Assembly (NCBI GenBank): GCA_963978545.1
Contig: OZ021731.1
Coordinates: 26,674,093-26,738,092, forward strand
Origin: Linyphia triangularis
Lineage: Eukaryota > Arthropoda > Arachnida > Araneae > Linyphiidae
Direction of reading: 5' to 3'
Length of the DNA: 64,000 bases
Each line of letters opens with the position of its first letter. Position 1 is the first letter of the stretch. Shown in pieces: positions 39,001 through 51,289 of the stretch. The notes beneath the pieces were generated by a model. That model searched no databases, was not told the DNA's origin, and saw only the letters and a program-made list of their open reading frames with translations. The position numbers and the translations under genes were made by a program.

Positions 39001-41257
39001 GGGATATAGTGGTAATTTTCGGTTTGTTACGAAAGGGGAGCATCACGACTGAGTGGTAAATGTCTTGACCTAATTCTGAATTTACGCTGTAGATAAAATA
39101 GTATTCGATGTTGCTATGCAGGACAGTTCAGTTGTTAGTTAAAAACCCATAGAAGTATGAAATGGAATAAGTGCGCAAATAGGAATATGAATTTAAAAAT
39201 TTTGCATCAGCATATAGACTTTCGTGGAATTGAACTTAATAAGCACCATTTTGAGTGAACGAAATGTAAAATTGATGTTTGAAAAATAGATATTTCACAA
39301 ACATTTGAAGGTAAGACGATTTTTATAGAAGTTCTAAAACAATATAAGAAAAATAAAAGGAAAAGAAAAAGTTATTTTTTTAGCAACTGATGACAATTTG
39401 TATTCAAATCTTAAAGATTAGCATCCCGCAGCCTATTAAAATCACACTTGTGTGTTGCTCTCAGATATCTATAGTGCCAACTACTGAGGAAAAAACTAAA
39501 ATCTTTGTGAGGAAAGAGCAGATTTTTACACTGAGCATCATTTATGTACGAATCCGCAACATCACAAATAAGCGATAAGTATGGATTTTGTAGTTAGATT
39601 TTTTCTGTCATCTTGAGATCAAACATGTACTTCAAGATTGGGAACAGGATTGGGTTTTTCTTGTATCGTAAGTCCTAACGTAGATAGATGAATTTCGGAT
39701 ATTCTGTAATACTATTTACGTTTGTAAATGTAACTCAATGCAATGAAAAGATTTAAAACCTGAAAACCAAAACGAATGTGAAATTTATTTTTTAAACTTT
39801 TTCTTAATATTTTTTAAGTACTATTTGATAGTTAATATGAATCGTTAGATACTATAGAATACGGTAAGAAATGAAAGAAATCGAACTAAATTTAACAAAA
39901 AAAAAAAAAGTATTTATAGAACCCTACAAGCTATTTTGAAAAACATAATCTTTTTAAAAAAAATCATCGAAAAGAGTCGCCAGTTAAAAAATTAGCGTTG
40001 CATTGAAACTTTCACTATTTAAATATGCATTACCTTTAGTTTTGAAGAGTAGGATACACTTATATTAATAATTCAGATTTTTGAAAACTTACCTACAGAA
40101 ATTTCAAGAAAACTGGATTTTTTTTTGCACCACAGCAAAAGTTGCGATGTTGGAAAATGAATAAAGCTCATTGTAGAACATCATGTTAGTATTTAGAAGT
40201 ATGATTTTATCACTATAGGAAGAAGTACCTAACAAAGGATAAATTTGCGATTCCATATTTTTTTAATATTCCATATTATCCGAAGAATTTTTTTTTTAAG
40301 GTCTAGTTTTTATGTTCCTCCTACGATATGATATTGCGATAAAATTAAAGTACCAACTTTTTTTATTAAGATTTTACAAAAATAATTTAAAATTTTAGCC
40401 ATCTCGCAGAAGTACACTTTTCTTTTAATCTCCACACTGTTTATGACAAATTTCGTATCTTTTCCATATTGTTTATATGCCCAGCTAAATCCTAAATTTT
40501 GCCTAAACCAATAAAAAATCAACGAAGATGACGAAAACTTGTCAGTACATTATTCTATCATTTGTTGCGAAAAATAAAGGTGGCGAACTGGATGAGATGG
40601 ATCAAAAACTGATTAATTCAAGTGGGGGTGCTCATTTATTGGGGGAAATGTTTAGAATTTTTATCACAAATTTTTGAGATTGATAATGACGGTGATCATA
40701 AAGTTACGTATTTTAGAACAAAAGCCCCAAGCTTGCTTATTCTTAAAATCTGAATGACAACGAATGAAATATTTCTCCTTCCGACGTCGAATAATATGTT
40801 TTTGAAGGATTGTTTCCAACTGTACAAGCAATAAATGTATTCTTTAATTTTACGTGTTATTTCTAACAATTAAAAATATGACATTTGAAAAAATAAAAGC
40901 TTATCATTTTTTAATTGCTTTTCAAAGCACTGATAACTTTAATGTATGTAAATTGGCTATCATTGACTTGGTTGATTAGATATCAATGGTTACTGTCTGA
41001 AAACCATTTTATTGGCTGTTTGTCGGAAATTTGCTGTGTACAAAGTTACCTCGATAGTCAGCTGTACCCACCATGGGGGGTTTTTCGGGGAAGGGGGAGG
41101 AGAAATTGTAAACAACTTTTTAAAAAATATGTTAAAATTCTCTACAAATTTTTTTACCAAATTTATATTCTTTGTTGCTTCTTTCCAAAACTTAGTGAAA
41201 TTTTATGTTTTGAAAGTTGACATTCCCTTAGTAGTACAAATCCACTGGCCAATATCG
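39001..41257. other. AT-rich non-coding stretch
   Basis: No gene, RNA or transposon recognised. Frames at 40915-41220 and 41012-41413 overlap in different frames and show no domain; the second runs into the duplicated block. Confidence 0.45.
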
Positions 41258-42416
41258 GATCGATACTGGCCAATCCCGATGTGGACCGTTGTACACTGGC
41301 CGTTGCTATGGATCTTGGTCAACCTCATCCAGTGCTGGGTGAAATATACTGGAAATTTTGTAGTGTTCTTGCAGAGTTTTAAAATTGAAATACATTTTTA
41401 TAAGGAAGGCTGAAGGGGTAAAAATTATGTATGTGATGTTTCGGCATGATTATTTAAAAAATAAAATTGTGTATTTAGAACGATGCTAGAAAGAGTTCGG
41501 ATTATATTTGGAAACTTGAGATTATAAAAAAGGACAATGTAACCCTAGTTGACAGTATTTCATAAAAGCTGAAATTCGAAATCAAAGTAGTGATCAATTC
41601 TCATCATGATCAAATTATGGTAAGTGACGATTCGATTATGTGGCATTGTGACAAGAATGGATTTTTCAAATTACAATATAATCGCTTGAAGTATCATATT
41701 AACATCATTACGCGGTCTTAAAACTGATAACACTCTAAAACCGCAAACTTAATGCCATTACCAGAAAACTTCAGGACCTTACATCAAACTTTTAATAGCG
41801 GAGCGACCTCGAAATTAAATAATTCGCTCCTGCGCTGATGTAAAGCCACTTATTGTAATACCCAGTTCACATCTGTTTGAATCAAGCAAACGCACGTTGT
41901 TAAACACAGGTCCACCTTGCTTCCCGTAACTACCAATTTATTAAATCACTTCTACGGACCAGAATTACAAGCCACCGAATCCGCCTATGATGCCCAAATT
42001 AAATCAAAGTTCTGCACGGGCCTGTGGTCTAATATGCGCATATCCCAGAAAGCAATGATACCATTTCACTCGTTAAATTCATCACCATTAGGTCCTTCCC
42101 TTGCAGACAGAGTGACAGATGCGGCGGTTGTGGACACACAACAAGCAATTACAGCATGGGAGGGGAATTGCTGGCAATTATTTCAATTACTGCTCTGTGC
42201 TTAGCGTCTGCTTGAAGAGGTGTGTATCGTTAATTGGGAAAATAATTAATAATAGGATTTGTAATTTCATCGTTTGCCCCCCCCCCCCCCGCCTGCTCCC
42301 TTCATTAATCGTTTTCGGTTTGCGGAAATGTGGCTGTCGGTGGGGTTTTAATGGAGTTTCGTTTTCTTCGTCAACATCGATGAAGTGGAGTGATGGAATT
42401 GTTTAGTGGTCGGGAG
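41258..42416 (+). repeat. Old tandem duplication, copy 1 (partner at 44283-44757)
   Basis: Shared landmarks in order with copy 2: aatcccgatgtgga.cgttgta, ggccgttg, atcttggt.aa.ctc, then gtgatgtttc near 41436, then ttaattgg.aaaataattaat near 42232, ttaat..tt..ggtttgcgga and tttcgtttcctt-like words at the end. About 41500-42185 has no counterpart in copy 2 and would be deleted there. A 95-codon frame at 41917-42204 and another at 42119-42406 lie in the GC-richer part, with no domain recognised. Confidence 0.55.
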
Positions 42417-43015
42417 GAAGATAAATTAGTTTTTGAATCAGTTGTTTGTTGTCACTTCTAACGACTGAATCAGTCTAAGAATGTTAATACAGTATTGAAG
42501 GTACATAATTAGTTTAAAACAAGTTTGACTGTGACAGTAACTGTCATTTAAGGGTCTCTTACACGCACTTTACTCTTATTGCATCGGGTAATTGAATAAG
42601 ACGATATTTAATGAGAGAAATATTAACCCTGTTGAGATTGAAGTCATTCAATAATCAAACCCTTTTAATTTAGAGCTTTATTTATTAACAAAACAGTTGC
42701 AAAGTTGACTAGAGACTTGGTGTTATAATTTTTCTTCAAATATTCAAGCTCTAATCTTATATCTCCATCTGCAGCCAATATTTGAAATACCACGATAAAA
42801 ATCAACTGGTTGGTCGATGAGCCGGGAAAGGAGTTGGTTACTAACTAGTTGGTTGCCGTAGTAAGCATAAAAGTCGTATTTGCATCTGAGCTTAAATTTA
42901 GAAATTTCAGTTTAAAGTTCAACGATTTTACGTAGTTGATGCGAACTTATTCATTAACTTATCAACTTTTTCAATATTTCCTATGCAGATACGGCCATTA
43001 GACTTAACCATTATA
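42417..43015. other. AT-rich spacer
   Basis: No feature is supported. Confidence 0.45.
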
Positions 43016-43028
43016 CATAACAAATTGT

Positions 43029-43204
43029 TGGTTGTTTTCAAATTATCTGGCGCCGTCAGCAACACGAGGGCTATAATGCGCCGAAACATTCGTCATTAGA
43101 CAAGCCAACATACATTTGCAAACACCCATGCCTAACACGGGACTCGAACCCGCAACCTCGCAGTCTAGAAGCTAGCACGCTAACCACTATTCCGTTTGGT
43201 CGGC
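43029..43204 (-). mobile_element. tRNA-derived SINE, copy 2, with 13-bp target duplications
   Basis: Same element as at 34453-34629, also on the minus strand. A box cggaatagtgg (43184-43194), B box ggttcgagtcc (43140-43150). Its T-stem is still complementary (gcggg with cccgt), while the acceptor-stem halves pair only partly. Perfect flanking duplications cataacaaattgt lie at 43016-43028 and 43205-43217. It is inserted between the two halves of the old 41-44 kb duplication. Confidence 0.88.
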
Positions 43205-43217
43205 CATAACAAATTGT

Positions 43218-43463
43218 AGAAAACCACCTGGTAACAATAACTCAAATGGAGCTTTCCTTTGTATTTAGCACATTAGTACTCTTGATATACTCTTCCGGGG
43301 GAACTCTAAAGCATATCTGGTTGAGTTTGATATGGAAGCTCGACTCGATGAAAAGTTTAATTTGACATATCGCATAAGTCTGTAGCATTGGGAATGCATG
43401 TTGACCTCAGATGAATAAGTGGACATACGGGCAGATAGAGTTTCGTATGAATTTCTCACTATA
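43218..43463. other. AT-rich spacer
   Basis: No feature is supported beyond the TA target at 43462-43463. Confidence 0.45.
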
Positions 43464-44115
43464 GACTGAGAGGCGGCTGAAATTTTTGGACCCCATCGAA
43501 CATCATTCTGAATTTTGTATAGAAATTAGAGAAAAGTGAGTAGATTACGAATCCACTGGTCTGCCGTGGCAAAAATGGCCGAAACTGGTCAAAAATCGAC
43601 TTTTAATAAGTTGAACTAAATCCAATTGCCAAATGCGCCATAACTTGCCAAATAATGAACATTTTTTTTTATTTGGTAACCCTCACTCTTTAATTTTCAA
43701 TTAAGAAGGTTGCAGACGATTCAGATATCTGGCAACGGTCTACTTGCATCTATTAAAAGGGAGCCAAGTTGGCAAAAAATATTACGTCAAAAGTGACGTG
43801 ACTGATGTCAGGGCTTACTTTTAAACGATATAAGTTTTCCGAGCCAAAGATCAGAAATCGTTTGCGCTTTTTCTCATTGAAAATCAAAATGAAGTGGGTT
43901 GCCAGACGAATAAGTTTGTTCTATTTTTGGCAAGTTATGACATATTTGGCAATCGGATTTCAGTTCAACTCATTCCAAGTCGATTATTGATCAGTTTCGG
44001 CCATTTTTGCCACGGCAGACCAGTGGATTCGTAATCTACTCACTTTTCTCCAATTTCTATAAAAAATTCAGAATGATGTTCGATGGAGTCCAAAAATTGC
44101 AGTCGCCTCTCGGAC
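43464..44115. mobile_element. Family A palindromic MITE, copy 2
   Basis: A 652-bp inverted repeat flanked by TA (43462-43463, 44116-44117). Left end gactgagaggcggctgaaat, right end attgcagtcgcctctcggac. Interior matches copy 1, for example attacgaatccactggtctg on the left arm and its inverse on the right arm. No coding capacity; the 61-codon frame at 43805-43990 is a palindrome by-product. Confidence 0.85.
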
Positions 44116-44282
44116 TACTATGTTAGTGTAGAGTAAAAGTGAAAAATAAAATAGGCAAAGTGGAATTATAATATAAACGATAATAGTATGCTACAATTCT
44201 ACATTTGAAATTGAGTATTTGTAATTAAAATTAGACCACGACAGAACTCTTTATTAATAAATCCCAGTAGCATAACAAGGCT

Positions 44283-44757
44283 GGATAATTCGCTCGACAT
44301 TGGCGAATCCCGATGTGGAACGTTGTAAACCGGCCGTTGTTAATTATCTTGGTTAATCTCGCCTAATGTAGGAAGTTTTGAACTTACAGCATTTTTTAAA
44401 TTAAAACGTTTCATTTATAGAAATGATATGTGGACAAATTAGTTTTGTGATGTTTTTGACATGTTTATATTGAAAAGATAAAAAATATAATTTGGAGCGA
44501 TTATCAAGTTTGGCTCAGAATTGGCTTATTTCCAGAACCCCTCTTTCAGCATTAGCCAGTACTGCTGCTCTACCTGGGAACTAATTGGAATGAGTGGTAT
44601 GTTAATTGGTAAAATAATTAATAAATAGGATTTAAAATTCCAGCTCTCGTAGAATGCTCTCATTAATTAATCATCTTGTTTTGCGGATGCATGAAATATG
44701 GCGGTTGGTTTTCGTTTCCTAATCAGCATCTATGTAGTGGTTAGATAATTATGGAAA
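44283..44757 (+). repeat. Old tandem duplication, copy 2 (partner at 41258-42416)
   Basis: Aligns to the ends of copy 1 but lacks its middle (about 0.65 kb). Best-kept words are gaatcccgatgtggaacgtt (44305-44324) and attaatt.aaaataattaat near 44607. Retention of the same two flanks in both copies may mean functional constraint or just chance survival. Confidence 0.55.
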
Positions 44758-45729
44758 TACGCTGAGTAATTATCATTCGTACTTTATTATCCACGATGCC
44801 AGACTCAAATTTTGTTAAAATACTATCAATAATCAGTTGTATGATTATATTATGGAAGACAATGATTTAAAGAGAAAGGACAACATATTGTGAAAATTTT
44901 TTCTTTTTCAAATCTGTTATTGAAATTATTGAAGCGTTTTGTGGTCAAGGAACAAAGTCTGAATTTAAAAGTGTTCTTAGTAATATTTTTGGAGTAAGAG
45001 TTCTATCACCCAATGTTGTATCAGGTCTTTGTTTTCTAACATTATGATTTTTTTTACTATCAAGTGTAATTTGCAGTTAAGATAATTAAAAGGAAATGGA
45101 TTCTGCTGTTGAAGTGATAGTACACAGGAGGATGTAGAGAAGAGATAACTAGTTGATTCTTACAGTAAAATATTTTGTTTACAAAGTTATATAATGATTC
45201 CGGATGAAGATCGTACCCTTTTTTTTTTAAATGTTTCAAATTTTTTGTAATTTGTTCGTTTTTAATGACATAAATGAAGTGTTGAGCGAGCTGAAAAGTG
45301 AAAAAATTTTAATTAAAAATTTAGTTAATAAATAAAAAATATCCCAAGTTTTTACAATAAAAAAAATATTTTTTTCCAGATAATTGGTTTATAAATTAAC
45401 ATCTTTGTTGTACCCCACAGATATAAGAAATTAATTAAAAACTTCATTGCATATTTCCATTAAAAAACACGGCCACAGATAACCCTCCATTCTCGATTAC
45501 CACTTTTAATAACTCACCGCATTCCCAATTAAAACATCTCCTCGCATGAACACCCACCAAATCCCTTAGCACAAACTGACCCACGAAATCCCTTAAAAAC
45601 TTCAATCCCACAACCCCATCATTCCATACATAATAATAAAAAAATAAATAAATAAATAAAAAAACACCCACCCTTACACATCCCACTAAAATATCCCTAC
45701 GCTTTAAATAAATCACTACCCCCACCTCC
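44758..45729. other. AT-rich non-coding stretch
   Basis: No gene is supported. About 45440-45729 is G-poor on the plus strand, like 29680-30240. Confidence 0.45.
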
Positions 45730-46625
45730 CCTCGACAAATCCCCCTTTAGAGCCATAATGGAAAAATTCTATAATAATAATAATATTCCATCCCAACATC
45801 TGAGAGTCGAATGCCTGCTCCAAAAAAACGACCGGGCCTTCGTAAATCAGTTGTCATTTCGGACAAAGTCCACCCCCGCCAAGATCCCCCACCCCCGACC
45901 CCCCAAAAGGTATCTGGATTTACAGGGGTGTTGTTAAGTGAAGCGTGACCGGAGTTTTTATCCTAGCTTAAGATCCGTTTTCCATTCAACCCAAAGGAAT
46001 AATGACTTTGCGGATCCCTTTCAATTACCTCTCTTTTTTTCCCCATCTTTTTTCCCTTTCGCTTCTTTATTTTCCCCACCCTCCTATCGTATTATTATTA
46101 TTATTATTCCTTCGAGTCGCTCTGCCGTAATTTCATTCAAAAGCGGGCGTTTTGCATATAAAAAGGCCCTGCGTAGAGTTTTGGCTCGGCTGTAACCTGT
46201 TACAAGCGGACGTGTGACAAAGAAGACACAAGTGGCCGGGCATAATAAATACCACCGAGCATAAAGGGCGCGATAAAAGTTTCATCGGCCATGGCGGAAG
46301 ATTTTCTTCACAAAATTTCCCCATTAACTCCTTCTATCCCTCCATTCTTTGCAGACAATTTTGGAAGAAGCCCCCCTCCCCCTACTCTTGGAACCCCTTC
46401 TCCCATGAAATACCAAAACCAATCCTCAATTCTCATCACTGTATTGTCGTATCTTCCCCATCGCCACAGCAATTGCCTGAAATTCTTCTCTTGCCGGAAA
46501 AGATGTGGAAAGCAAAATCCCTTTTCCAAGGCGCCCCTGTCTGAAGCGGATATAATAATAATAATAGTACGGGCTAAAAAAAAGTGGAGCTATATTCTAA
46601 AATTGGTGGGGTTACAAACTATATA
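45730..46625. other. GC-richer island
   Basis: Contains ccccgacc-type words (45865-45905), a (TTA)n run near 46092 and several frames on both strands (63-111 codons) without domains. tatataaaaagg lies at about 46156-46164, a TATA-like word, but no paired initiator or exon is convincing. Confidence 0.35.
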
Positions 46626-46829
46626 AGTCAGTGACTTGAAGGATAATACCGCAGGATAAAGTTAGTCTGGACATTGCTACTTTATAATAAGGTATCAAGC
46701 ATTTGGTATTGTTGAAATAAACCTGTAATTTTTCCACGAACAGAAACTCGTCATCTAAAAAACTAACACTTATTTAATTTATAAATCTATTATTAACTTT
46801 TCTGAGAACCTGAAACTATTCCAAAGAAA

Positions 46830-47090
46830 CTATTAATCCTCTTCTATATTGCTATCAATAAATTTTTGTAAGAAATTAATAATTTTTTTCCACATCTAAC
46901 GCTATTTGCAGCTTATCCCAAGGATGTACTAATTATCCTCTTTATCTAAAATTATCTAGTACTTTTCCAAGAATTTAATAATTCGATTCTATATCTAAAG
47001 CTATTTGTAGCTTTTTTAAAAACGCTAGTAATTTCTTCTATAACTAAAGTTATCTGTAACTTTTCACAGAAACTGGAACTTTTTTTCCAA
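46830..47090 (+). repeat. Degenerate tandem repeat, about 40-50 bp period
   Basis: The motif (t)atctaaagctatttgtagct recurs at about 46903, 46943, 46993 and 47041 with substitutions, each followed by a t-rich, acc/aag-containing stretch and a taataatt-like word. A fifth, weaker unit may precede it near 46850. An old minisatellite. Confidence 0.55.
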
Positions 47091-47157
47091 AAAATTAGTT
47101 ATGCGCTTCATTTTTGATTATATTAAAAACAAAATTGTCTTAAGTAAAGACATTTTT

Positions 47158-47682
47158 CAATGGACAATTCCCGTATTTTTTAAGAACGAGTGAAATTAGT
47201 TTATATTTATAAATAATTTCTTTCTGATTTCAAATATTTAAACAAAAGTAATTTTTAAAAAAATTAGTTATTTAAATATTAAGAAAAGAAAATGCCTCAA
47301 AACCGAGCAGAAACCAGTTCTATCAAAACAGTCAACAAAATCTGTGACGTAAAGGGATCCTACCAGTATCATGGTTATCGTGGGGTTTCTGCCAAATAAT
47401 TGACGTTGGTAGATCACTGCTATATCCCGTACATTTTGGCTTGATTTGCGAGAAACTAGCAAAACTGGTTTCCGCTGCTGCATTTCAAGCCAAGATGTTT
47501 GGGATCTCTTGACGTCACGTTCAATTCGAGCCAGACTGATCGTTTTCTCGCCAACGTCTAACAGGGGAATTTTTATTGCAAATTTTTAAAAAAAGAAAAA
47601 GCGCATTGAGCAGAAATTTTTCTTTTTATGGCCTTTTCGAAACATTTAGAATTGAATAGAAAAATGCGGGAATTGTCCATTG
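47158..47682. mobile_element. Family B element, copy 3
   Basis: Left end caatggacaattcccg, right end cgggaattgtccattg, exact inverses over 16 bases and the best-preserved termini of the family. A minus-strand frame (47268-47483, 71 codons) aligns without gaps to the end of the frame in copy 1: both begin M-Q-Q-R-K-P-V-L and share Q-L-F-G-R-N and C-F-D-R-T-G-F. No known domain. Non-autonomous DNA element inferred. Confidence 0.75.
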
Positions 47683-47910
47683 TAATTTATTGCACACATT
47701 TACAACAAATATTGCACGCATTAAATTAAAAAAAAAAAAAATTATCATTGGGATATTTTATTTGACACCCAATACAGCCGAATCAAAATCATGAATGAAA
47801 CTCAATTTTTCATGCATCCTTTTTTTAATCTCAGTATCCAAACTAGGCGTATCAAACTTTGCTCAATTTCCCAATCACACCGTTTAAATTTCACAAGCAC
47901 CAACCTGTCA
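47683..47910. other. AT-rich spacer
   Basis: No feature is supported. Confidence 0.45.
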
Positions 47911-48320
47911 AGTTTGGCGATATCTTTTAGCAACAATTAATACATTATTATATTTTATCTTTTATACTTTATATTTATGCTTTACTAATCGTACTTTATT
48001 TTTTCCCCTTTTTCCGTTTTAAACGAGTTTTTATGAGAATTTTTACCATTAGGATACTTAGAACGCCATAAAAGGCATTACCACAGGGATTTTGAACAAA
48101 ATCATTCAAGCCGGTTTTTTGGTAATTGCTGAAAAAACTTAGATTTTTCAAACACATTCGTCTTATGCACAGCGCATGCCTTATTTTAAATAATACATTA
48201 ATGTTAGGTCCCATGTCCGCCATCAACTCAGATACAAAAATTTATCAACGTATGTCAATCCTTTTGGTACTTATGCTGACCACATACGTTTTTCTAGATC
48301 ACTAGGATGTTCCGAAACAT
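47911..48320. mobile_element. Family G element, truncated copy 2
   Basis: Matches the unit at 32977-33649 along its length (ggtcccat...ccgcca.., atgctgacca, ctagatcac) and ends at the same terminus in decayed form, aggatgttccgaaacat (48304-48320). The left part is lost. It directly precedes the 142-bp tandem array. Confidence 0.6.
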
Positions 48321-48334
48321 GTAAAAGTGAACAG

Positions 48335-48902
48335 AAAAATTGAATAATTTGCTTGACCGAATGCAAAATCGAATACATTTTTCATTACCCTTTGTTAACT
48401 TATAGGTAATTGAAAATAAAGAAAATGTATCTTACAGAAAACCGTCCACTAGGAAAAGCAACCTATAACCCAACCTAAAAATTGAATAATTTGCTTGACA
48501 AAATGCAAAATCGAATACATTTTTCACTATCCTATGCTAACTTATAGGTAATTGAAAATAAAGAAAAGTCATCCTACAGAAAACCGTCCACTTGGAAACG
48601 TAACCTATAACCCTACCTAAAAATTGAATAATTTGCTTGACCGAATGCAAAATCGAATACATTTTTCATTACCCTTTGTTAACTTATAGGTAATTGAAAA
48701 TAAAGAAAATTTATCTTACAGAAAACCGTCCACTAGGAAAAGCAACCTATAACCCAACCTAAAAATTGAATAATTTGCTTGACAAAATGCAAAATCGAAT
48801 ACATTTTTCATTACCCTATGTTAACTTATAGGTAATTGAAAATAAAGAAAAGTCATCCTACAGAAAACCGTCCACTAGGAAACACAACCTATAACCCATT
48901 TT
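48335..48902 (+). repeat. 142-bp tandem array, four units in a dimeric pattern
   Basis: Four units begin with aaaaattgaataatttgctt at 48335, 48477, 48619 and 48761, all exactly 142 bp apart. Units 1 and 3 share gaccgaatgc, accctttg and ggaaaagcaacc; units 2 and 4 share gacaaaatgc, cctatg and aaaagtcatcc. The array therefore looks like two copies of a 284-bp dimer. It carries no coding frame. It could be an arm of a larger satellite family. Confidence 0.92.
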
Positions 48903-49584
48903 CAGCCTTAACTATCCACAAAAGGAACTCCACGAGCTTTTAAGACTTCGCTGTCTTTCATCCACCCCTACACACAAAGGAAGCCGACAAAGATTTACAT
49001 ACAAGGAAGACGATAAATATGAGGTAGATATTTTATCAAAAAAAAAAAAAAAATAACAAAAAAAAAATATTTACATACACGGAGTAATAAAAAACGATGC
49101 CAGCGATTTTTAAACGCTCTCTCGGATAATTGAATCGAGGAGGGGTTAAGATTGTCGCGCTTATCCACATATTTTCTTTCGGAGCTTTATCTTCGGAGTT
49201 TTTGAATTTATTTGGCGAGTATTGAATTAAAGGGGTTGTTTAGGGGAAGGGGTGGGATATGAAATGAGTTTTGTGTAATCCGTTTCTCTGCAGTACAATG
49301 TGCGGGGAATGATTTAAAGTTTAATGGGCCGAAATGAATTTCAATTTTTTTTTACTGTGGAATGTGTACGTTAGGTGTTTGGGGGTTGATGGCATTGATA
49401 ATGTTATTTGATGGAAGCGAATAAGGGGATTTGGAATTTGATTTCTGTTTCTTGTGTTACTTTTGGGAACAATGAAATGAATTAAATGTTTATTTAATTC
49501 CTGGTATCTTTCTTTTAAATAGCTATTAGGTTTTGTTATTCTAGCATATTCATGTAGGTTTTCGGTTAATAATACAAAAAATCC
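48903..49584. other. Non-coding stretch
   Basis: Poly-A run at about 49040-49055. The 94-codon minus-strand frame (49321-49605) has no family resemblance. Nothing else is supported. Confidence 0.45.
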
Positions 49585-49860
49585 GCCAATTCCCAAATTG
49601 AGCATACATGCTTAAAAGCATTTATCTTCAAGTTACTTTGGCTATTTTCTATTTAAGTAAAATAATTTTATAATTTTTCTATTTTGCTACGTTTTGTTAT
49701 CCATATTCCTATACTAAGCTCCAATTGATAGTAAAAAAAGAACCTTCAATTCCCAAATTGAATCTATGATATTTCATTTATTCTTAATTTATTTTAGTAA
49801 TCCTCGAATCTAAATAAAATAACTTCATTGTTTCTATTTTTCTTATTTCCTGTACCAAAC
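49585..49860 (+). repeat. Old tandem duplication, about 159-bp period
   Basis: aattcccaaattga recurs at about 49590 and 49749. Both are followed by an AT-rich stretch with matching words such as taa.taaaataa.tt.at and tttctatttt. Diverged two-unit repeat. Confidence 0.45.
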
Positions 49861-49944
49861 TTCAGATGATTATATTCTATACATAAGATAAAAAAAAAAA
49901 AAAAAAAACCTGTTCAAGAAAACACTTTTTAAAATTTTTTTTAA

Positions 49945-50450
49945 AAAATCTTTATTATAACTTCGATTTTGTGTGTATATGTGTAGCTGTGTATGTCGAT
50001 GACTGGAAAGTCTGCGGAGGCCTAATTAATCCCCTTGCTGTCATCCAATCGGTCTGAAACTTGGCAGATAGATTCGGTGACGATGACAATGCATTCTATC
50101 AAATTTTGGCGGTTGTCACAGTCACTAAAATTTCTTTTTACGGAATATTAATAAACCAAAATAACAAAAGTTTTTTAATCGAAATAAATAAAAGGTATTT
50201 AGATGTGAGTGCATAAATTTACATTAATTTTTAATAAATAAATTTTGAAACTTAATTTGCCGCATATTTTGCTGATTAGAGATGATTTTAATACTTAAAA
50301 TTATATGCAAACACCAAGTACTCGCTGACACCAGAAATGTTAATGAATATAAAAATTAGCTATGCTATAAGAGATTTTATTAAAAACTGGGTTTTTATGG
50401 GTTACATTATATCTTCTTCTTTCTTGACCATTTGCACACTTTCCCTACAC
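49945..50450 (+). repeat. Left arm of a large diverged inverted repeat
   Basis: The sequence from about ataacttcgattttgt to about 50450 matches, inverted, 52060-52545, for example ctgaaacttggc, cgatgacaatgc, tctatcaa.ttttgg and tttacggaata. Its inner half also matches the interior of family C (cgcatattttgctga). The two arms face each other across about 1.6 kb holding the candidate exon and a TTAA-flanked element. They may be two insertions of one family in opposite orientation. Confidence 0.6.
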
Positions 50451-50554
50451 ACTGCATAATTTTCAGTGTAATGTATAGTTATCACCCCAATGTATAGCCT
50501 TCATTCCAAGTTTCATAATGGATAAAACTTTAATTATTATGTATTTATTTTTAG

Positions 50555-50646
50555 GGAGGTGTGTGTGATGCGGGCTGCCGACTCCAAAGGCTCTCCTCCG
50601 CCGCCTTCGCCTCCACTCTTTTCACAGCTGCAAGCCAACGATTCAG
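50555..50646 (+). CDS. Candidate internal or first coding exon, unidentified gene
   Basis: Edges look like splice sites: tttatttttag before 50555 and cag/gtgagg at 50646/50647. Length is 92 nt, and composition is sharply GC-richer than both sides. The frame starting at 50556 contains ATG at 50568. From there it reads M-R-A-A-D-S-K-G-S, a P-P-P-P-S-P-P run, then L-F-S-Q-L-Q-A-N-D-S, a soluble, disordered-looking segment. The first frame is also open but the third meets a stop. Splicing to 52975 keeps this frame and gives D-N-G-R-R-A and a stop. I do not recognise the protein. It could still be a non-coding GC-rich remnant. Confidence 0.33.
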
Positions 50647-50844
50647 GTGAGGCACAGATACACATTAAGACAATACGATTTTCTGGCGCTTTTTCTATAA
50701 TTTGAATACTGTTCATGTACTATTCATGGACAGTGGTCCGATCAGTTGGAACTTTGTGTTTTTTCAGACGTCAAAAATGTTATGAAATCTTCTCATTCAT
50801 CCGGTATTGTTAGGAATCTAGTTAAATTAATCTTAGATTAAAAT

Positions 50845-50940
50845 AATAACTTGGAATATTTTAATAGTCTGTTTACCGCTTAGTTTTGCTGTTAAACAGG
50901 TTTTTAATATTTAAAATTACTTACAAACACACATAAAATG
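50845..50940 (+). repeat. Fragment of the family C interior module
   Basis: gtttaccgc.tagttttgctg followed by aggtttttaatatttaaaat matches the module at about 14400-14450 and 50265-50320 in the same orientation. A further short copy on the other side of the candidate exon. Confidence 0.5.
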
Positions 50941-51289
50941 AAAAGCTTTCCATTCAAACGGAAAGTTTTTGTAGTCAACGAAAAGTTGAGCACAAATTTA
51001 CACGATGAAGAGAATTAACTAAGAAGAAACAGTCCAGTATCCCAATAAGAATGACTAAGAACCACTACACCAAGTATAATAACATAGTTAAAGATTTTTA
51101 ACAAAATTTGATGGAATAAATTCTGGGAGTTTTTTATTATAAATTTTACTAAACTAACTCATAAAACCCTTAAAAAAATAGAATTACAAAAAAACAAAAA
51201 AAACAACCACTAATTATTTTTACTTCAAATTTTGTTAACGTTATTTAATTGCTGTTTTTATACCTTGTATGAAAGTACATATGTTTTAA

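Noticed and set aside
41012..41413. 133-codon plus-strand frame
   Set aside because: Overlaps another frame, spans a G run and crosses into the duplicated block without similarity in the second copy.
46156..46200. TATA-like tatataaaaagg as a promoter
   Set aside because: AT-rich DNA yields many such words, and no initiator, exon or donor follows convincingly.
48335..48902. CRISPR array
   Set aside because: Repeats are contiguous 142-bp units without unique spacers, in eukaryotic DNA.
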